A stretch of DNA of 64,000 nt, taken from the NCBI GenBank assembly GCA_028023455.1, contig JAQFVV010012442.1:1200501-1264500 (forward strand), written 5' to 3'. How positions within the stretch are numbered: the stretch's first letter is position 1; each line of letters opens with the position of its first letter. Below the pieces are notes generated by a model, which was not told where the DNA came from, did no database searches, and saw only the letters and a program-made list of their open reading frames with translations. The stretch is from Epiperipatus broadwayi. Its lineage: Eukaryota; Onychophora; Udeonychophora; Euonychophora; Peripatidae. Below are positions 40,067 through 51,660 of the stretch, piece by piece. The translations under genes were made by a program, and so were the position numbers.

Positions 40067-42116
40067 ATGCTGCGAAGTGGGAAAATGTTTTCAAACAAAG
40101 ATATTAAATGCTCTAGTCAAATGCAAGATGATTTGCAAAGTAAACTAAGTGATGATAGTAATATTATAGAACAATCATCATTAGTACAAGCACCTGGGGG
40201 TTCTACAACCATAATTGAATACCCTCAACAAACACCGAGTTTAGATCAAATGTTATCTCAAACACAAAATATAGTTGATGAAAGTTTAAATCAATCATCT
40301 ACAATTGAGATTAGTCAATCATCTAATGTTGGAACAATTCAGCAAATGTTAAAAATGTTTATGAATAAATTAGATGATTTAAAAAGTGATTTGAATCAAA
40401 AATTGGATGATAATAGTAATAGTTTAAAAAGTGATTTGAATCAAAAATTGGATAATAATAGTAAAAAATTAGATAGTTTAAAAAATGATTTGAAGGTTGA
40501 AATAACAGGAATTGAAAATAAACTATCTACAAAAATCCAACAATTAAATTTAAATGTGGATAATGTTAAAAAAGATAACATAGAAATTAAACAAGCATTA
40601 AATGATTTAAAGAATGAAATTGATGAAAATAATTCAAAATGTCAACAACGGTTTAGTGAGTTCCAAGGTGACATAATAGATAAATTTTATGTTAAATGTG
40701 ATGAAATGTATAAAAATCAAGGAATTTTTAGGGATCAAGTAAAAGAAGAACAAAATAAAATACGGAATGAAATCCAAGTAGATAGACAACAAACACAAGC
40801 AAGAATAGATCAACTATCTACTAAACATAATATGAGGTAGAATCACAGAATAATGTATTGGAGACTATTGATCATCAACTTAAAACTTTAGAAAATAAAA
40901 TGAATTCAATAGAAATTAATACAAATATAGACAAAAATGTACTGGAAAAATTAAGGAAAGATACTACTGAAACTTGGAATAGAGTAAATAAAATAAAGGA
41001 ATCAACTGATAGTAGATTTTTGGTTATTGAAACACAGATATGTAAAAGAACACCAACTATAGAAATGCATCAGGTTGAAAATAATGTAAATACTTATAGT
41101 TATAATAAAGAACAAAATCATGGTGAAAATCATTTGGAGGTCATTCAAAAAGATCCACAATAAGTAATTGACTCTGGTGATAGATCAAATTTTCAGTATC
41201 ATATAATGCCTGAAGTTGAAAATTATCCTAGTAATTTTGAATTAGAAAGGTTAAACTTAAATACTTATAGGATTAATAATGAAAATCAAACATCAATTTC
41301 TCAGTTGAATGTTTTAGAAAAACAAAAGGTATACAACCATTCAATACCAAGTAGTACAATTAACCAATTTGTTAGGTTAAAAATATTCAAAGGATCTCAT
41401 AATGAATCTCCAGTAGAACATATTAGAAGCCTTAATCTTTATTTTTCTGTTAACCATAGTTTATCAGAAGGAGAAAAAGTGATTATTGCATATAGTCACT
41501 TACAAGGAGATGCATTGATGTGGTGGGAGTCTTTATCACAAACTCCATCTACTTATATGGAATATCAAGAGTTATTAATTAAAAATTTTTGGAATAGAGA
41601 TAAACAAGTGGCTTTATTGTACCAAATATTCCAAGATAAGTATAAACAGACACCTGGAGAAACCTTGACCAAATTCTTTCGCCGTCAAATAACAAAATTA
41701 AGAACACCTAATACTTATCATTTAAGTGAAGGCAAAATGATTAGAATAATAAAAAGAAATTTACCACTTAAAATAGAACAATCATTATTGTGTACCAATA
41801 TAACAAAAATAGAACAAATAGTAGAAGTTTTAAATAGTATTGATATGAATCAAACCAATTTATCAAGTAGATTACCTGATTAAAAAAAGGAGGAAGCTTC
41901 AATCAATACAATATTTTATAATAGAAGAAAAAATAATAGAAATACCAATTATTGGAAAAGAAAAACATCTCAAAGGAATATACCTTATGACCCCTCTCCC
42001 AAAATAAATCATAATAATTTAAATAAAGTAAAAATAACTTCTTATAATAATCCAAGAAGTTCCCCAAAACCGGGATGTAGTAAAGATATATCTATAGATT
42101 CACATAAAACAAACTA
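40067..42116 (+). pseudogene. gag: gag of the outer element (coiled coil + gag domain), interrupted
   Basis: It starts with ATG (MLRSGKMFSN). The first frame (40067-40840, 257 codons) is largely coiled coil with tandem LKSDLNQKLDDNSNS-type repeats. It ends in a stop and the coiled coil continues in another frame (40858-41163). After one more in-frame stop, the gag domain follows (41206-41883): VRLKIFKGSHNESPVEHI, GDALMWWESLSQTPSTY, FWNRDKQVAL and KRNLPLKIEQSL. After a stop at 41883 the same frame continues with a Lys/Arg/Asn-rich basic tail to 42116. There is no CCHC knuckle. The protein would form the particle in an intact element; here it is broken by at least one frameshift and several stops. 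It is homologous to the inner element's Gag by shared motif order and spacing. Confidence 0.88.
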
Positions 42117-42206
42117 AAAGGGTACTTGAGGAAATCTTCTTCACCTCAAGAAACCAAATACCCAATGAGGAACTTGAATCAATCTTTTAGATGAGAAATC
42201 ACTAAC

Positions 42207-45200
42207 ATGATGTGTTCATGGGAAGATAAAACACCAAATTTTGTTTTACAAACTTGCCCTATGGTAGAAGTTTTGTTTGAGAGCTTGCTGGTTAAGGCAT
42301 TATTAGATTCTGGTAGCCAAATTTCTGTGATATCAGAGACATTTTACCAAAAGATTTTAGCAATAAATCCTAATATCAAAATTTTACCACTGAAATGTAT
42401 GCAGGTTACCATGGCTAACAGTAGAAAAGCTAAGTTAATCCAAAAACAAATTTGGGTTGAGATTAAAATCGGCCAAACAACTCTCTATCATGTATTTTTA
42501 ATTTTGAATGGTTTGATTCATAATGTTGTTTTAGGGGCAAACTTCCTACATTTGAACACTTGTGTAATTGATTTCTGTAATAAAACAGTTAAAATTAATG
42601 ATGAAGTCTTAGAAATGACATTGCTTCCAAGATATGATCAAATTGAAGTTGACTCTATAACATCTAGCATTCCAGAAACACTTTTAGAGAGTAAACTTGC
42701 AGAATCCAACTTGCTTGGAAGTAATGATATATTAAAATTACGATTTGTTATAAGAGAATTTAATTCTATTTTCTCAGACATACCAGGCGTGATAAAGGGT
42801 TTCCAACAGAGAATTAGATTAATTCATGATCAACCATTTCAATCTAAATCATATCCTATTCCATACCAATATCGGGAAGATATATCTAAGCAAATTAATA
42901 AAATGCTGGATTGGGAAATCATTTCCAAATGCTGTTCGCCTTACTGTAATCCAGTAGTAACTGTGAAGAAGAAAGATGGGTCAATGAGATTTTGTTTAGA
43001 TGCTAAACAACTAAATAAAATTACTGTCCCAGACAGAAATATACCACCGCCCATACATGAATTATTGATGAAATTTGGAAACAAGAAGGTATTTTCCACT
43101 TTCGATTTAACCTCCAGCTATTGGCAGATTGAACTTCATCCAGAAGATCGCCAATATACTGCTTTTCGTTATGAGGGTTTTACATACCAATTTAATAGGA
43201 TGCCATTTGGATTGATAAATAGTGGTGCAGGTCTAATCAGGTGTTTGGATAAGACTTTATCTCCTGAGGTAAAACAAATCATAATTATTTATGTGGTTGA
43301 TGTAATTATTGCATCCACCACAGTTGAAGAACACCTTCAACATTTATCTATATTTTTTAAAGAGTGTTTTCTGAAAGGTATAAAAATTAACTTCAAGAAG
43401 AGTACTTTAGTTTCCAACCAAGTAGTCTTCTTAGGTCATATTGTTGGTTGCAATGGGATAAGACCTCATCCAGAGAAGATCTCTGCCATTCAAAACTTTC
43501 CTAAACCATCTACTCGAAAACAAATTAGATCATTTTTAGGCCTATGTAATTTTTACAACCGTTTCTATCAGAAGTTCTCAGACCACATGGAACCGTTGCT
43601 AAAATTGATTAGAAAAGATGAACGTTGGAAATGGACTGAAGAACAAGACCGTGCATTTGAGAATATTAAAATAGGGTTTTTAAAGTTAACTATGTTAGCT
43701 TTCCCTGATTTTAATAAACCATTCATTGTTCAAACAGATAGTAGTGGTTTTGGATTAGGGGTAACACTGTCCCAAATCCAAGAGGATGGCCAACCAAGTG
43801 TCCTCTACATTATTAGCCGGCTCTTGAAAGGTCCAGAAATAAATTACACAGTTACAGAGAAGGAAGCACTAGCAATAGTCTGGGCTTTCCAAAAATTTCG
43901 ACAAATGCTACTCGGATCAGAGGTGATAGTGATCACTGATCACAAAAGCCTTGAATTCCTGAATCACAGTTATCTGACTAATAGTCGTCTAGTTAGATGG
44001 AGTTTACTACTACAGAAATTTAATTACACTGTGCATTATTGCAAAGGATCCGAGAATATCGTTGCTGATGTGCTTAGTCGAAATCCATGTAGGTCAGAAC
44101 AAAATCATTTGATGGTAGACAATGCCTACGTTACAAATGTCAATGTGATGGCTGATAGTAATGTAGAGAACGAGTTGGAAAACTTACCAGAGATACAATT
44201 TAATGACCCAGAATTAAACCCAATTATAAAAGTTTTATTAGGGGAGGAAGTTTTGGATGCACCTAAAGATCTTAACCATTTTAAATTAGAACAACAGGTC
44301 TTACTATAAAGAGTGAATGATAACGTTGATGAGTGGAGGACAATAATACCAAAGTCTTTACATGACCCACTCATAAAATACGTACACTGTCTATATGGGC
44401 ATTATGGTGCTCATAAGACAGAACATACCCTTAAGAATTGGTTTTACTGGCCAAAAATGTATAAAGACATCTTGAAATCACTCCAGGATTGTCTAATTTG
44501 CTTAAGAGCTAAGTCAGTAAACCAAAATTATATTAATTCAATTAATTCTATCATTCCAGAAAGACCAAACGAGATCTTAGCAATTGATTATTATGGGCCT
44601 TTGCCTCCATTCAACAAACAAAAATATTTATTAGTCACTTATGATCTCTTTTCCAAATATGTTGCTGCTTACCCGATACCCCAAGCCAATGCTAAACATA
44701 CAATCAAAGTATTGACTACTCTCCAATTTCCAATGATAGGAAAGCCAAAAACCATACTAACTGATCATGGTACACCTTTTCTATCTAAGCAATGGAAGAA
44801 ATGGGTAGATATATCAAAAATAAAACATGTGCTAATCTCTATTAGGAATCCACAATCAAATCCATGTGAACGTATTATGCGGGAGCTTGGACGTTTGTTT
44901 AGGACCTATTTAGAAGAGGAGCACAAGGGTTGGGTAAAGCAGACAAAATGTGTAGTAGACTATATCAATTGGAGTTTAAATGAATCTACAGGATTCTCAC
45001 CCATCCGACTACCCTTTCATCAAATTATACATATATTATTTAAAAAATATAAACCTATTATTAATGAACCCAAAATAAATGGAGAAAATGATATTTTACA
45101 AGCTCATAAACAACTTGTTAAAATGGCAAATAATAGAAGTCAGAATAAAAAAAATGTATTTATGAATTTAAAGTTGGAGATAAAGTTTTGATAAAGACTT

Positions 45201-45373
45201 TCCATCCCAGCAAACCATTTTAGAATAAATACCATAAATTCTTCAATACATATGAAGGACCTTATACTATCATTAAAAGGGCAGGTCCAAATGCATTTTG
45301 GATTAACCAAGAAGGAGAGATTCGTGGTACATACAATTCACGAATTTTAAAACCATATTTTGACTGCTTATAA
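42207..45373 (+). pseudogene. pol: pol of the outer element (PR-RT-RNaseH-IN), interrupted
   Basis: The 700-codon frame 42207-44309 carries aspartic protease (ALLDSGSQISVIS, residues 31-43; VVLGANFL, 107-114). RT follows: MRFCLDAKQLNK (260-271), FSTFDLTSSYWQIEL with catalytic Asp300, and FNRMPFGLINSG. RNase H has Asp511, TEKEALAIV with Glu553, and Asp578. RT motif C reads YVVD (362-365; codon 364 at 43296), so one of the two catalytic aspartates of the family's YxDD box is missing. A stop at 44307-44309 precedes integrase in the same frame (44313-45191). That part has H25/H30/C60/C63 zinc-binding residues and the D92, D151, E186 triad (numbered from 44313). The C-terminal GPY/F-type module (YEGPYTIIKRAGPNAFWI) lies in another frame to 45373, with one more stop. 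Confidence 0.93.
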
Positions 45374-45903
45374 TGTTTTATAAAGAAATGAGGTGAAAAC
45401 CAAGATAAGAATTGGGCAGTGTAAACCATACGGTTGTATAAAAAATAATAATAATAGTGATCAATGTAAAGAGAAGTATAGTTAAAAACATTAGCTTTGG
45501 TGAGGGTATTCTTTAATGCCTTAAAATAATTAAAACCATAGAGTCAATTCATATTTATAAAAGGATACTCTAGTATTTATTTAGTCCTTTTCAAATCCAT
45601 AAGTCTTAAAGAAGCAGGAATAAGGCTAGTTAATATATTTGTGGTCCAAGAAGGAAACACATTATTTTATTTTATTTTATTTTTTTTATAAAAAAAAAAA
45701 ATATTAACCCATCAAAGTCCTTAATTTTTTTTTTTTGATCATTATCACAAGAATAAAATAGCCCAAGTATTAGGAAGATATAACAGTTAAAAAAAATTCA
45801 ATCCTTCATAAAATCCAACTATAAATGCAATTAAACTATAAGAATATACTAAAATAGTTGTAAGTGTTTAAAATTTTAACTTAAATTAAAATTTTAAATT
45901 TCC
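45374..45903 (+). other. outer element 3' internal untranslated region
   Basis: About 0.5 kb lies between pol and the polypurine tract, with poly-T and poly-A runs. No env-like frame is seen. Confidence 0.6.
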
Positions 45904-45918
45904 GAAGGGAAGGGGAAA
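45904..45918 (+). other. polypurine tract of the outer element
   Basis: GAAGGGAAGGGGAAA lies immediately before the 3' LTR, where plus-strand priming is expected. Confidence 0.85.
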
Positions 45919-45922
45919 TATA

Positions 45923-48053
45923 ATAGTAACTTACAGTTATTATTATTGGTCTAACGTGTTTTATCTCTTGTGAAATTATTTATAAATATAAATTTTTATT
46001 TGACTATTTTATTATGTAACATATATGTACTATTTATATATACATTTAAGTTTTAAATAATACATACCTTAAGCTTTTGAGTAAAATGCCAGATTTGAAG
46101 TTAAGAATAAATAGTTATATATTTTTTTTATTTTATTATTAAATCTTAATGTCAGTGGAACAATTGATAGTTGAGTTAAGCATGAACTTGTATATAACAC
46201 GAGCAGATTTGTTCGTTCACTGGATATAAAAAAATGAAAGAAAAAGAAAATCTTTTCTCTTTAAAAATAGCACTTTTCTTTTATCAATACTACTATTTAA
46301 CGATTGGAATTTAAATATTAACTTTTCCAAATTAAAATAATTTGTGGATTAAATGTCTGCAAAAAAAATATATTTAATTTTCTACTCAATCTTAAAGGAA
46401 TAGCAATATAAAAGAAAAAAAAATGTCTGTTTAAGTTTTTTGGAAACTACATTGTTTTAATACTTCCGTGATTCTTCGGATATATATAAATTTAAGATAA
46501 TTAGATATATATAGGATAAAACAATGTGTTTTGAGTAAAACAGCTTTATATCGTAAAGGTTTCAAAACCAACCTTGCATGCTATTTTAAATTATTTTGAA
46601 ATATTGAATATATAGAACATCTAGTGATAATAAAGAAATGAAGATTAAGAACATCTACATTCGAAGAATATTTATTTTATTTCACATTAATCCGGTCATT
46701 GGATGTTATTAACAGTTTATCGTTTAAGGATAAATGGAATCATCATTGTACCAATGGATTGGTGATATGCTTCATAAGAGATCTTCATTGGGATGGTGAA
46801 CTATAGACTTCAATATCTACTCTCAACTCTCTTATAAATAAGTTTCCTTTATTATTTATTTATATATATTATAATAATGCTTATATTATTTTAATATGTT
46901 TATTATTATTATTATTATCTTTATTTCAAATTTGGCATCGCATCATATATATCTTAAAAGGAAAATTATATTTATTATTAAATATACTTAATTGAAAGCT
47001 TAACATAATTCATCAAATTAGATGAGGGATATAAAAAATAGTTATTATTTGACAGATATTTTAAACAGCATTATATTGTGTTTACTACGTAATATTGTAA
47101 ACGTTTAATGTATTTTTATTTATTAAAAATACATATAATATATAAGTTATACAATGGCAAATAATACTTATATATGGGTAATTGTGAAGCATATAAATAA
47201 GAACGTTAAATAAATTAATAAGTTACATAAATTATTAATTTTTGAACCCAGATATTGTTTTTATATATCTGTTAATTTAAGCTATTTTCTTTAATTTTTG
47301 AAAGTTTATTATAGTATTGAGTTTTATCATAGGGTATTAAATAAAAAATATCATTTATTAATATTCTTTTAAAATGATAAAATTCATCTGTATTTATTTA
47401 TTAATATTTTATTATCTATTCTATTATATTTTTTATTGTTTATTAAATATTGATTTGTTAACGTGATCTCTTTGTCTAATCATTATTGAATTATATTATA
47501 TATATGCTAGTATTATAAATATCATATGAATAATAGTTATAATTAATGCTTATATAAAGGCATATGAAATAACTTGTTTTGAAATTATTCCTGAAAAGAG
47601 CTAATTGCAAATTCTCTGTGAGTTTAAATATTGTGGCATAATGGTGACTGAAAGAGGGATGAAAGATGGATGACCTGGTCTAAATTGTATTTAAACTTAT
47701 TTAAAGATTATTGAGCTAGCATAATAAAGATATATATATATATAATCATGGATTTAGTATTCCATCGATTCATTTCTAGCATTCTACTTGAAGACCCAAC
47801 GTCCGATTGTAGTGAAATGCGTATCCTCTTTCTAAGGAATTTAATCATCTCTTTATATTTAACAAGACCAACATAGATTTTAAATATAATACATTCTGTT
47901 ATATTTGGCGAACCTAACTATGAAGCATTAAGTTAATGATTTCAAACATTAAATATAATTGATTATATTACAATTAATACATCAACTGGGATGATTAAAT
48001 GCCGTTCCGTTATATTTGGTGCCTCAACTAAGGCTATCAAATAGGCTGTCCCG

Positions 48054-48058
<5 letters not shown>
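45923..48058 (+). repeat. outer element 3' LTR (intact, 2.14 kb)
   Basis: It matches 29442-30023 plus 38116-39662 with scattered substitutions and indels. It starts (at)agtaacttacag and ends gtcccgttata, next to (TA)n. It shows the pre-insertion site for the inner element: taagataattagatatatatagg near 46492-46514. Near its end it retains two of the upstream junction repeats. Confidence 0.92.

Positions 48059-48090
<32 letters not shown>
48057..48090. repeat. (TA)n tract flanking the outer element
   Basis: The TA run abuts the LTR end, mirroring the TA tract at 29408-29441 before the 5' LTR. Confidence 0.95.
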
Positions 48091-48092
<2 letters not shown>

Positions 48093-48361
48093 CTACTCAA
48101 TAATGGAGATTGGCCTGTCCAGCTAATGCTTATAATAATGTAGTTAGCACAGAATTCAATTCCAGATATAACTGTCTTCTGTAATTAGGTTTATTAATCA
48201 TGCCTGTGAGTGATGTTGTGTGGTATAGACAAACCATGTCTATAATGTATTTGCTAATAATAAAAGGAGTGAGAATTATGCTTTGTTCCATAACTCCTGC
48301 TAGGATTAATAAAACAAATATAATAATAAAAAATACTTCACTTTTCCTATGTATGTAACTA

Positions 48362-48417
<56 letters not shown>

Positions 48418-49059
48418 TGTCTAACTTAATCTATTATATAACCAGGTATTGAATCAACTCTTGACAATTGGAATATTAATTTTATAGTGGCATAATTCTT
48501 GATCAAATTAACAAACAACTGCCATCTTGCAAGGATTGTTGGAAAATGCTTACAGACATAAAACAGATTAGTACTTCAGTGCTAAAACATCATACATAGC
48601 CCAGCTTATGTCCATGTTTAAATCAGCAATATTCTTTTTCTTCAGTTAAATATTTTTATTAATAAAGTACTACTGTGAAATATGTGACAAGTGTATTAAT
48701 GATTATAAATTATAAAATAATAATGTTCATGTATTTTTAAAATATTCATGTTATAAAATATCAATGATTTTAGAAATATGTGAGTGTATTTGCTTCTTTG
48801 AGTTGGTTTAGATATACTTTCAGTTTTGAAGTTGGATGAAGGTTTTGTCATTTCCTTGATGATACAATTTTTTATGCAAATTTTGGGTATGTTCTATCTC
48901 AGTCATTGCTCAATTTCATTTTCTGATTTTCTATGATTTATAATGATCCAATTAAAATAGTTCTGCCATGATCCTAATTTCCAAGTCTTTAAGAAAGTGA
49001 GCAATTTATTTTTCACTATATGTTCAGCCCCTAAAAGTCAAATGAATATACAATTAGTA
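48091..49059. other. A+T-rich intergenic stretch, no gene seen
   Basis: No gene is supported. A (TA)n microsatellite occupies about 48366-48413. Confidence 0.5.
48366..48413. repeat. (TA)n microsatellite
   Basis: TA run of about 48 bp. Confidence 0.95.
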
Positions 49060-50220
49060 AAAATATTTGGTAATACATCATCTAATTAGCCATACTGCTT
49101 AGTGGTGCTGTTGCTAGTAAAAAAACAAATAAATATAACGTTACCGAGCTGTTTTTATTTTGTTGATTTATGTTTTTAATTTTTGAATTTGTTTTATATT
49201 TTTTTATTGTTGTTGTTGTTGTATTTTTTTAACCGATTTTATATATAATAAAAAAAATGTTTTTTTGGGGGCTTTTAAAAATATTCTGTCTTTTTTTAAA
49301 AAACAAAAATTTCCTTTTTCTGGTCTTTTTTAATAAGAAACTTTTTTTTTATGTTCCATTCTTTTTTACTGTTGTTGAGGAAACTTTTTTTTCAAGAAAC
49401 AAGGCTTTCTCGACAGACCTCGGTAAGACCTGTCATCATATTCCTTATGGCGTTTTGATACATTTCCAACTCAGCTCTAATACACTTCACCGTAAACTGA
49501 TCCTGGCTTCAATAATAAATTAGCCATACTGCTTGTGAAAAAGAGATTTACCAGCCCTAAAACCCTGTTCCATGAATGAATGGAACACCTTTGTCGACCT
49601 TGACATGAGTGATATTCCATTTGATAGGTTTGACAATGCCTTAATTTCATTAAACCATCACATAGACAGTTTTTCTGGGTGGGTAAAATATGTTTTGGGT
49701 TGAAGGAAGGCCACCACATCTGCTTCTGTAGCATATAAATCTAAAAACTACAACACTGAATGGTCGTCTGCCATTCTCAAAAAAGTATTGGAAAGTGTGC
49801 AACTTGATCGAGAACTTTACCGAATCATGATTTACACTCCTCATTTAGTGAATTGTGACCCCTGACAACAAAAGTAGGGGCATTTGAGAATTTGTTACAA
49901 TTTTTACTATCTTACATAAATTACAATACATTTAACCAAAAAAATCCATTCTAATATACTTTTCATCATTAAAACTACACAAACCTTCATATCATCTGCT
50001 GTACAATAGTCAAGAGTAATGTCTATAGAGAGTGTCGCATACTTCATCACTAATAATGTTCAACATGCTAGAGATGTTGGTGTAAGGATGCACTTCAACA
50101 TCTTAGTGTTTGAACAGTTTATAGGCTGTAAGATTGTAAACAGCATATTTATGTACTTTAGCATAGAAACAGCACTATCGCATAGTGTGGATCAATAGAT
50201 GATGTATTACCAAATATTTT
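49060..50220. mobile_element. 1.16-kb element with 57-bp terminal inverted repeats
   Basis: The left end begins AAAATATTTGGTAATACATC followed by ATCTA, and the right end is its inverse. The first 25 bp match perfectly and 45 of 57 bp match overall. A phrase from the left repeat (ATTAGCCATACTGCTT) recurs internally at 49519. No target-site duplication is obvious. No transposase motif is visible, so it would be a non-autonomous DNA transposon of unknown superfamily. The interior contains a frame of about 95 codons with one stop (about 49577-49865) that may be captured or ancestral coding sequence. Confidence 0.65.
49577..49865 (+). pseudogene. unrecognised coding-like fragment inside the TIR element
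   Basis: The plus frame reads NEWNTFVDLDMSDIPFDRFD onward, has one stop at about 49697-49699, and ends with ILKKVLESVQLDRELYRIMI and a stop near 49863. Amino-acid composition and codon use look more protein-like than the surrounding A/T-rich sequence. I do not recognise the family. It might be a piece of the element's parent transposase or a captured exon. Confidence 0.3.
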
Positions 50221-50439
50221 CATTATCTTTATCATAAATTGTGATAGCTTACAGTGTCAAAATAGAGTTAGCTCTCCTGGTTTCCATGATGCATTGTGTA
50301 CAAATAATCTATTGGCTGTTTTTTTTATCTATCTCACAATTTCAGATCACTTTTTATTGTATTATCTGTCAATGCCTATGAGATTTCTAGAAGAATTGAA
50401 GTACATTGTTTGAGGAATAAAATTTGTCTTGATTATACA

Positions 50440-50603
50440 TGTGTATTATATGAAATATTGTTAGATGGTTGGTCAAATAATGGGTATAAAAAATTGGAGG
50501 TATAAAAGGCAATGTGATATCAGTGTAAGTCAGTCATTAAAAATATGTTCTTGGAAAGAAGTATTAGATGTGTGTATACTTGGTGATCAAAAGACTCCAA
50601 AGC
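50440..50603 (+). other. possible LTR end with promoter and PBS of a third LTR element
   Basis: A TATAAAAG box (50501-50508) is followed by cagtgtaagtcagtcatt, then gtgtatacttggtgatcaaa (from about 50572), which could be an LTR end plus TGG-type PBS. The coiled-coil gag-like remnant starts about 190 bp later. There is no second LTR copy in the window to confirm it. Confidence 0.3.
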
Positions 50604-50790
50604 AAAGTAACTAAATAAATTCTGGAAAAAAGAGATATTATTAATTTAAAAGGCTAAGCAGATAGTACTAATCTTTGTAAAATCAGAGTAATATTTATTT
50701 TAACAAAGAAGAAAGATCAATGGGGTTAAAAGCTAATAAATGAAAGGTGTTCTAAACCCTGTTAAACCAAATAAAATAACTAAATAAAAA

Positions 50791-51660
50791 ATGAATGAAA
50801 GAGTAGATAGTCAATCTAGTAAACTAGAGAGTTATTATATAGAACTATGTAAGAAAATGAAATAAAAGATTGGAAGGTCAATATAGTAAAACAGATAGTC
50901 AATGTAGTAAAATATATAGTCATTCTAAAATATATGTGAACAAATGGAAAGTCAGTGATACCCAAGGCTGAGTGATAATATCAAACAGGAGGTGGAGGAA
51001 TATAGAAAGGAATTGGATGATAAATTTATAATCTCAAATGAGCAATTGGGACATTTTGAAGAGGTTTTGAAAAATAAAATTCAATAATTTGTGTGATAGT
51101 TGTGACACCCAGTTTATAAAACTAAAAAGTAAATTAGAAATTTCTTAAGAAAAATGAAATAGTAAGTTCCTAGAAAGTGTACAAAAAGAATGTTTAAAAC
51201 TGAAAGAGAGATGTGATGAAGAAGAGCAGATGAATGACCTATTTAAAAAGATGTACAAGTACAAATGAATGCCATTAAGATGTTGGTTGGAGATGAACAA
51301 AATAGAGTAAAGAGAGAATGTAAAGAGAAAAAAGTAAAAGACCAAGCAAGGCAGATTATGAAATAAAAAATCAACAAAAGGAGATAGAAAAATGATTGAA
51401 CAAAGCACCCAAAATACAGAACACAGTAGAAGAGATCACATATATCTTATTGCAAGATTATCCAGCTACAAGATACTTATAGTAGAAGTAAAAATTACAT
51501 AAAAAGACAAGAGCAGAATTTAGATAGCAAGATGTTGGTCCTGATAGAAAATAAACTGACTGAAGGAAAATATGCTAAGGCTGTGGAGACTTATCTGGAG
51601 GAAAGAAGTTCACCCATATATGTGATGAGAAGATGGGTCTAATAAAAAAACCATCAGATC
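50791..51660 (+). pseudogene. decayed coiled-coil gag-like remnant
   Basis: Across shifting plus-strand frames the translation is Glu/Lys/Leu-rich heptad sequence: MNERVDSQSSKLESYYIELC (50791), LSDNIKQEVEEYRKELDDKF (about 50970), ISNEQLGHFEEVL and LKERCDEEEQMNDLFKKMYK (about 51200). This resembles the N-terminal coiled coils of the two Gags at 34.5-32.7 kb and 40.1-41.2 kb in style, not demonstrably in sequence. Many stops interrupt it and no gag capsid domain was found after it. It could alternatively be a relic of another coiled-coil gene. Confidence 0.4.

Larger units (their letters stand above)
29442..48058 (+). mobile_element. outer Ty3/gypsy LTR retrotransposon (5' LTR interrupted by a nested element)
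   Basis: The outer element runs from 5' LTR (29442-30023 plus 38116-39662) through PBS, gag (40067-42116), pol (42207-45373), polypurine tract (45904-45918) and 3' LTR (45923-48058). Both ends abut (TA)n tracts. Its two LTRs differ at noticeably more positions than those of the inner element, consistent with older age. Gag is split by stops and a frameshift. Pol is broken between RNase H and integrase and again in the integrase C terminus. It is not autonomous now. Integrase and RT motifs place it in Ty3/gypsy (Metaviridae-type order: PR-RT-RH-IN). Confidence 0.93.

Noticed and set aside
44313-45191. Separate integrase gene
   Set aside because: It begins at GTG directly after an in-frame stop of pol and continues the same frame, so it is the rest of a broken pol, not an independent gene.
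49257-49523. Phe/Leu-rich 88-codon frame
   Set aside because: It is a low-complexity translation of poly-T rich DNA inside the TIR element.
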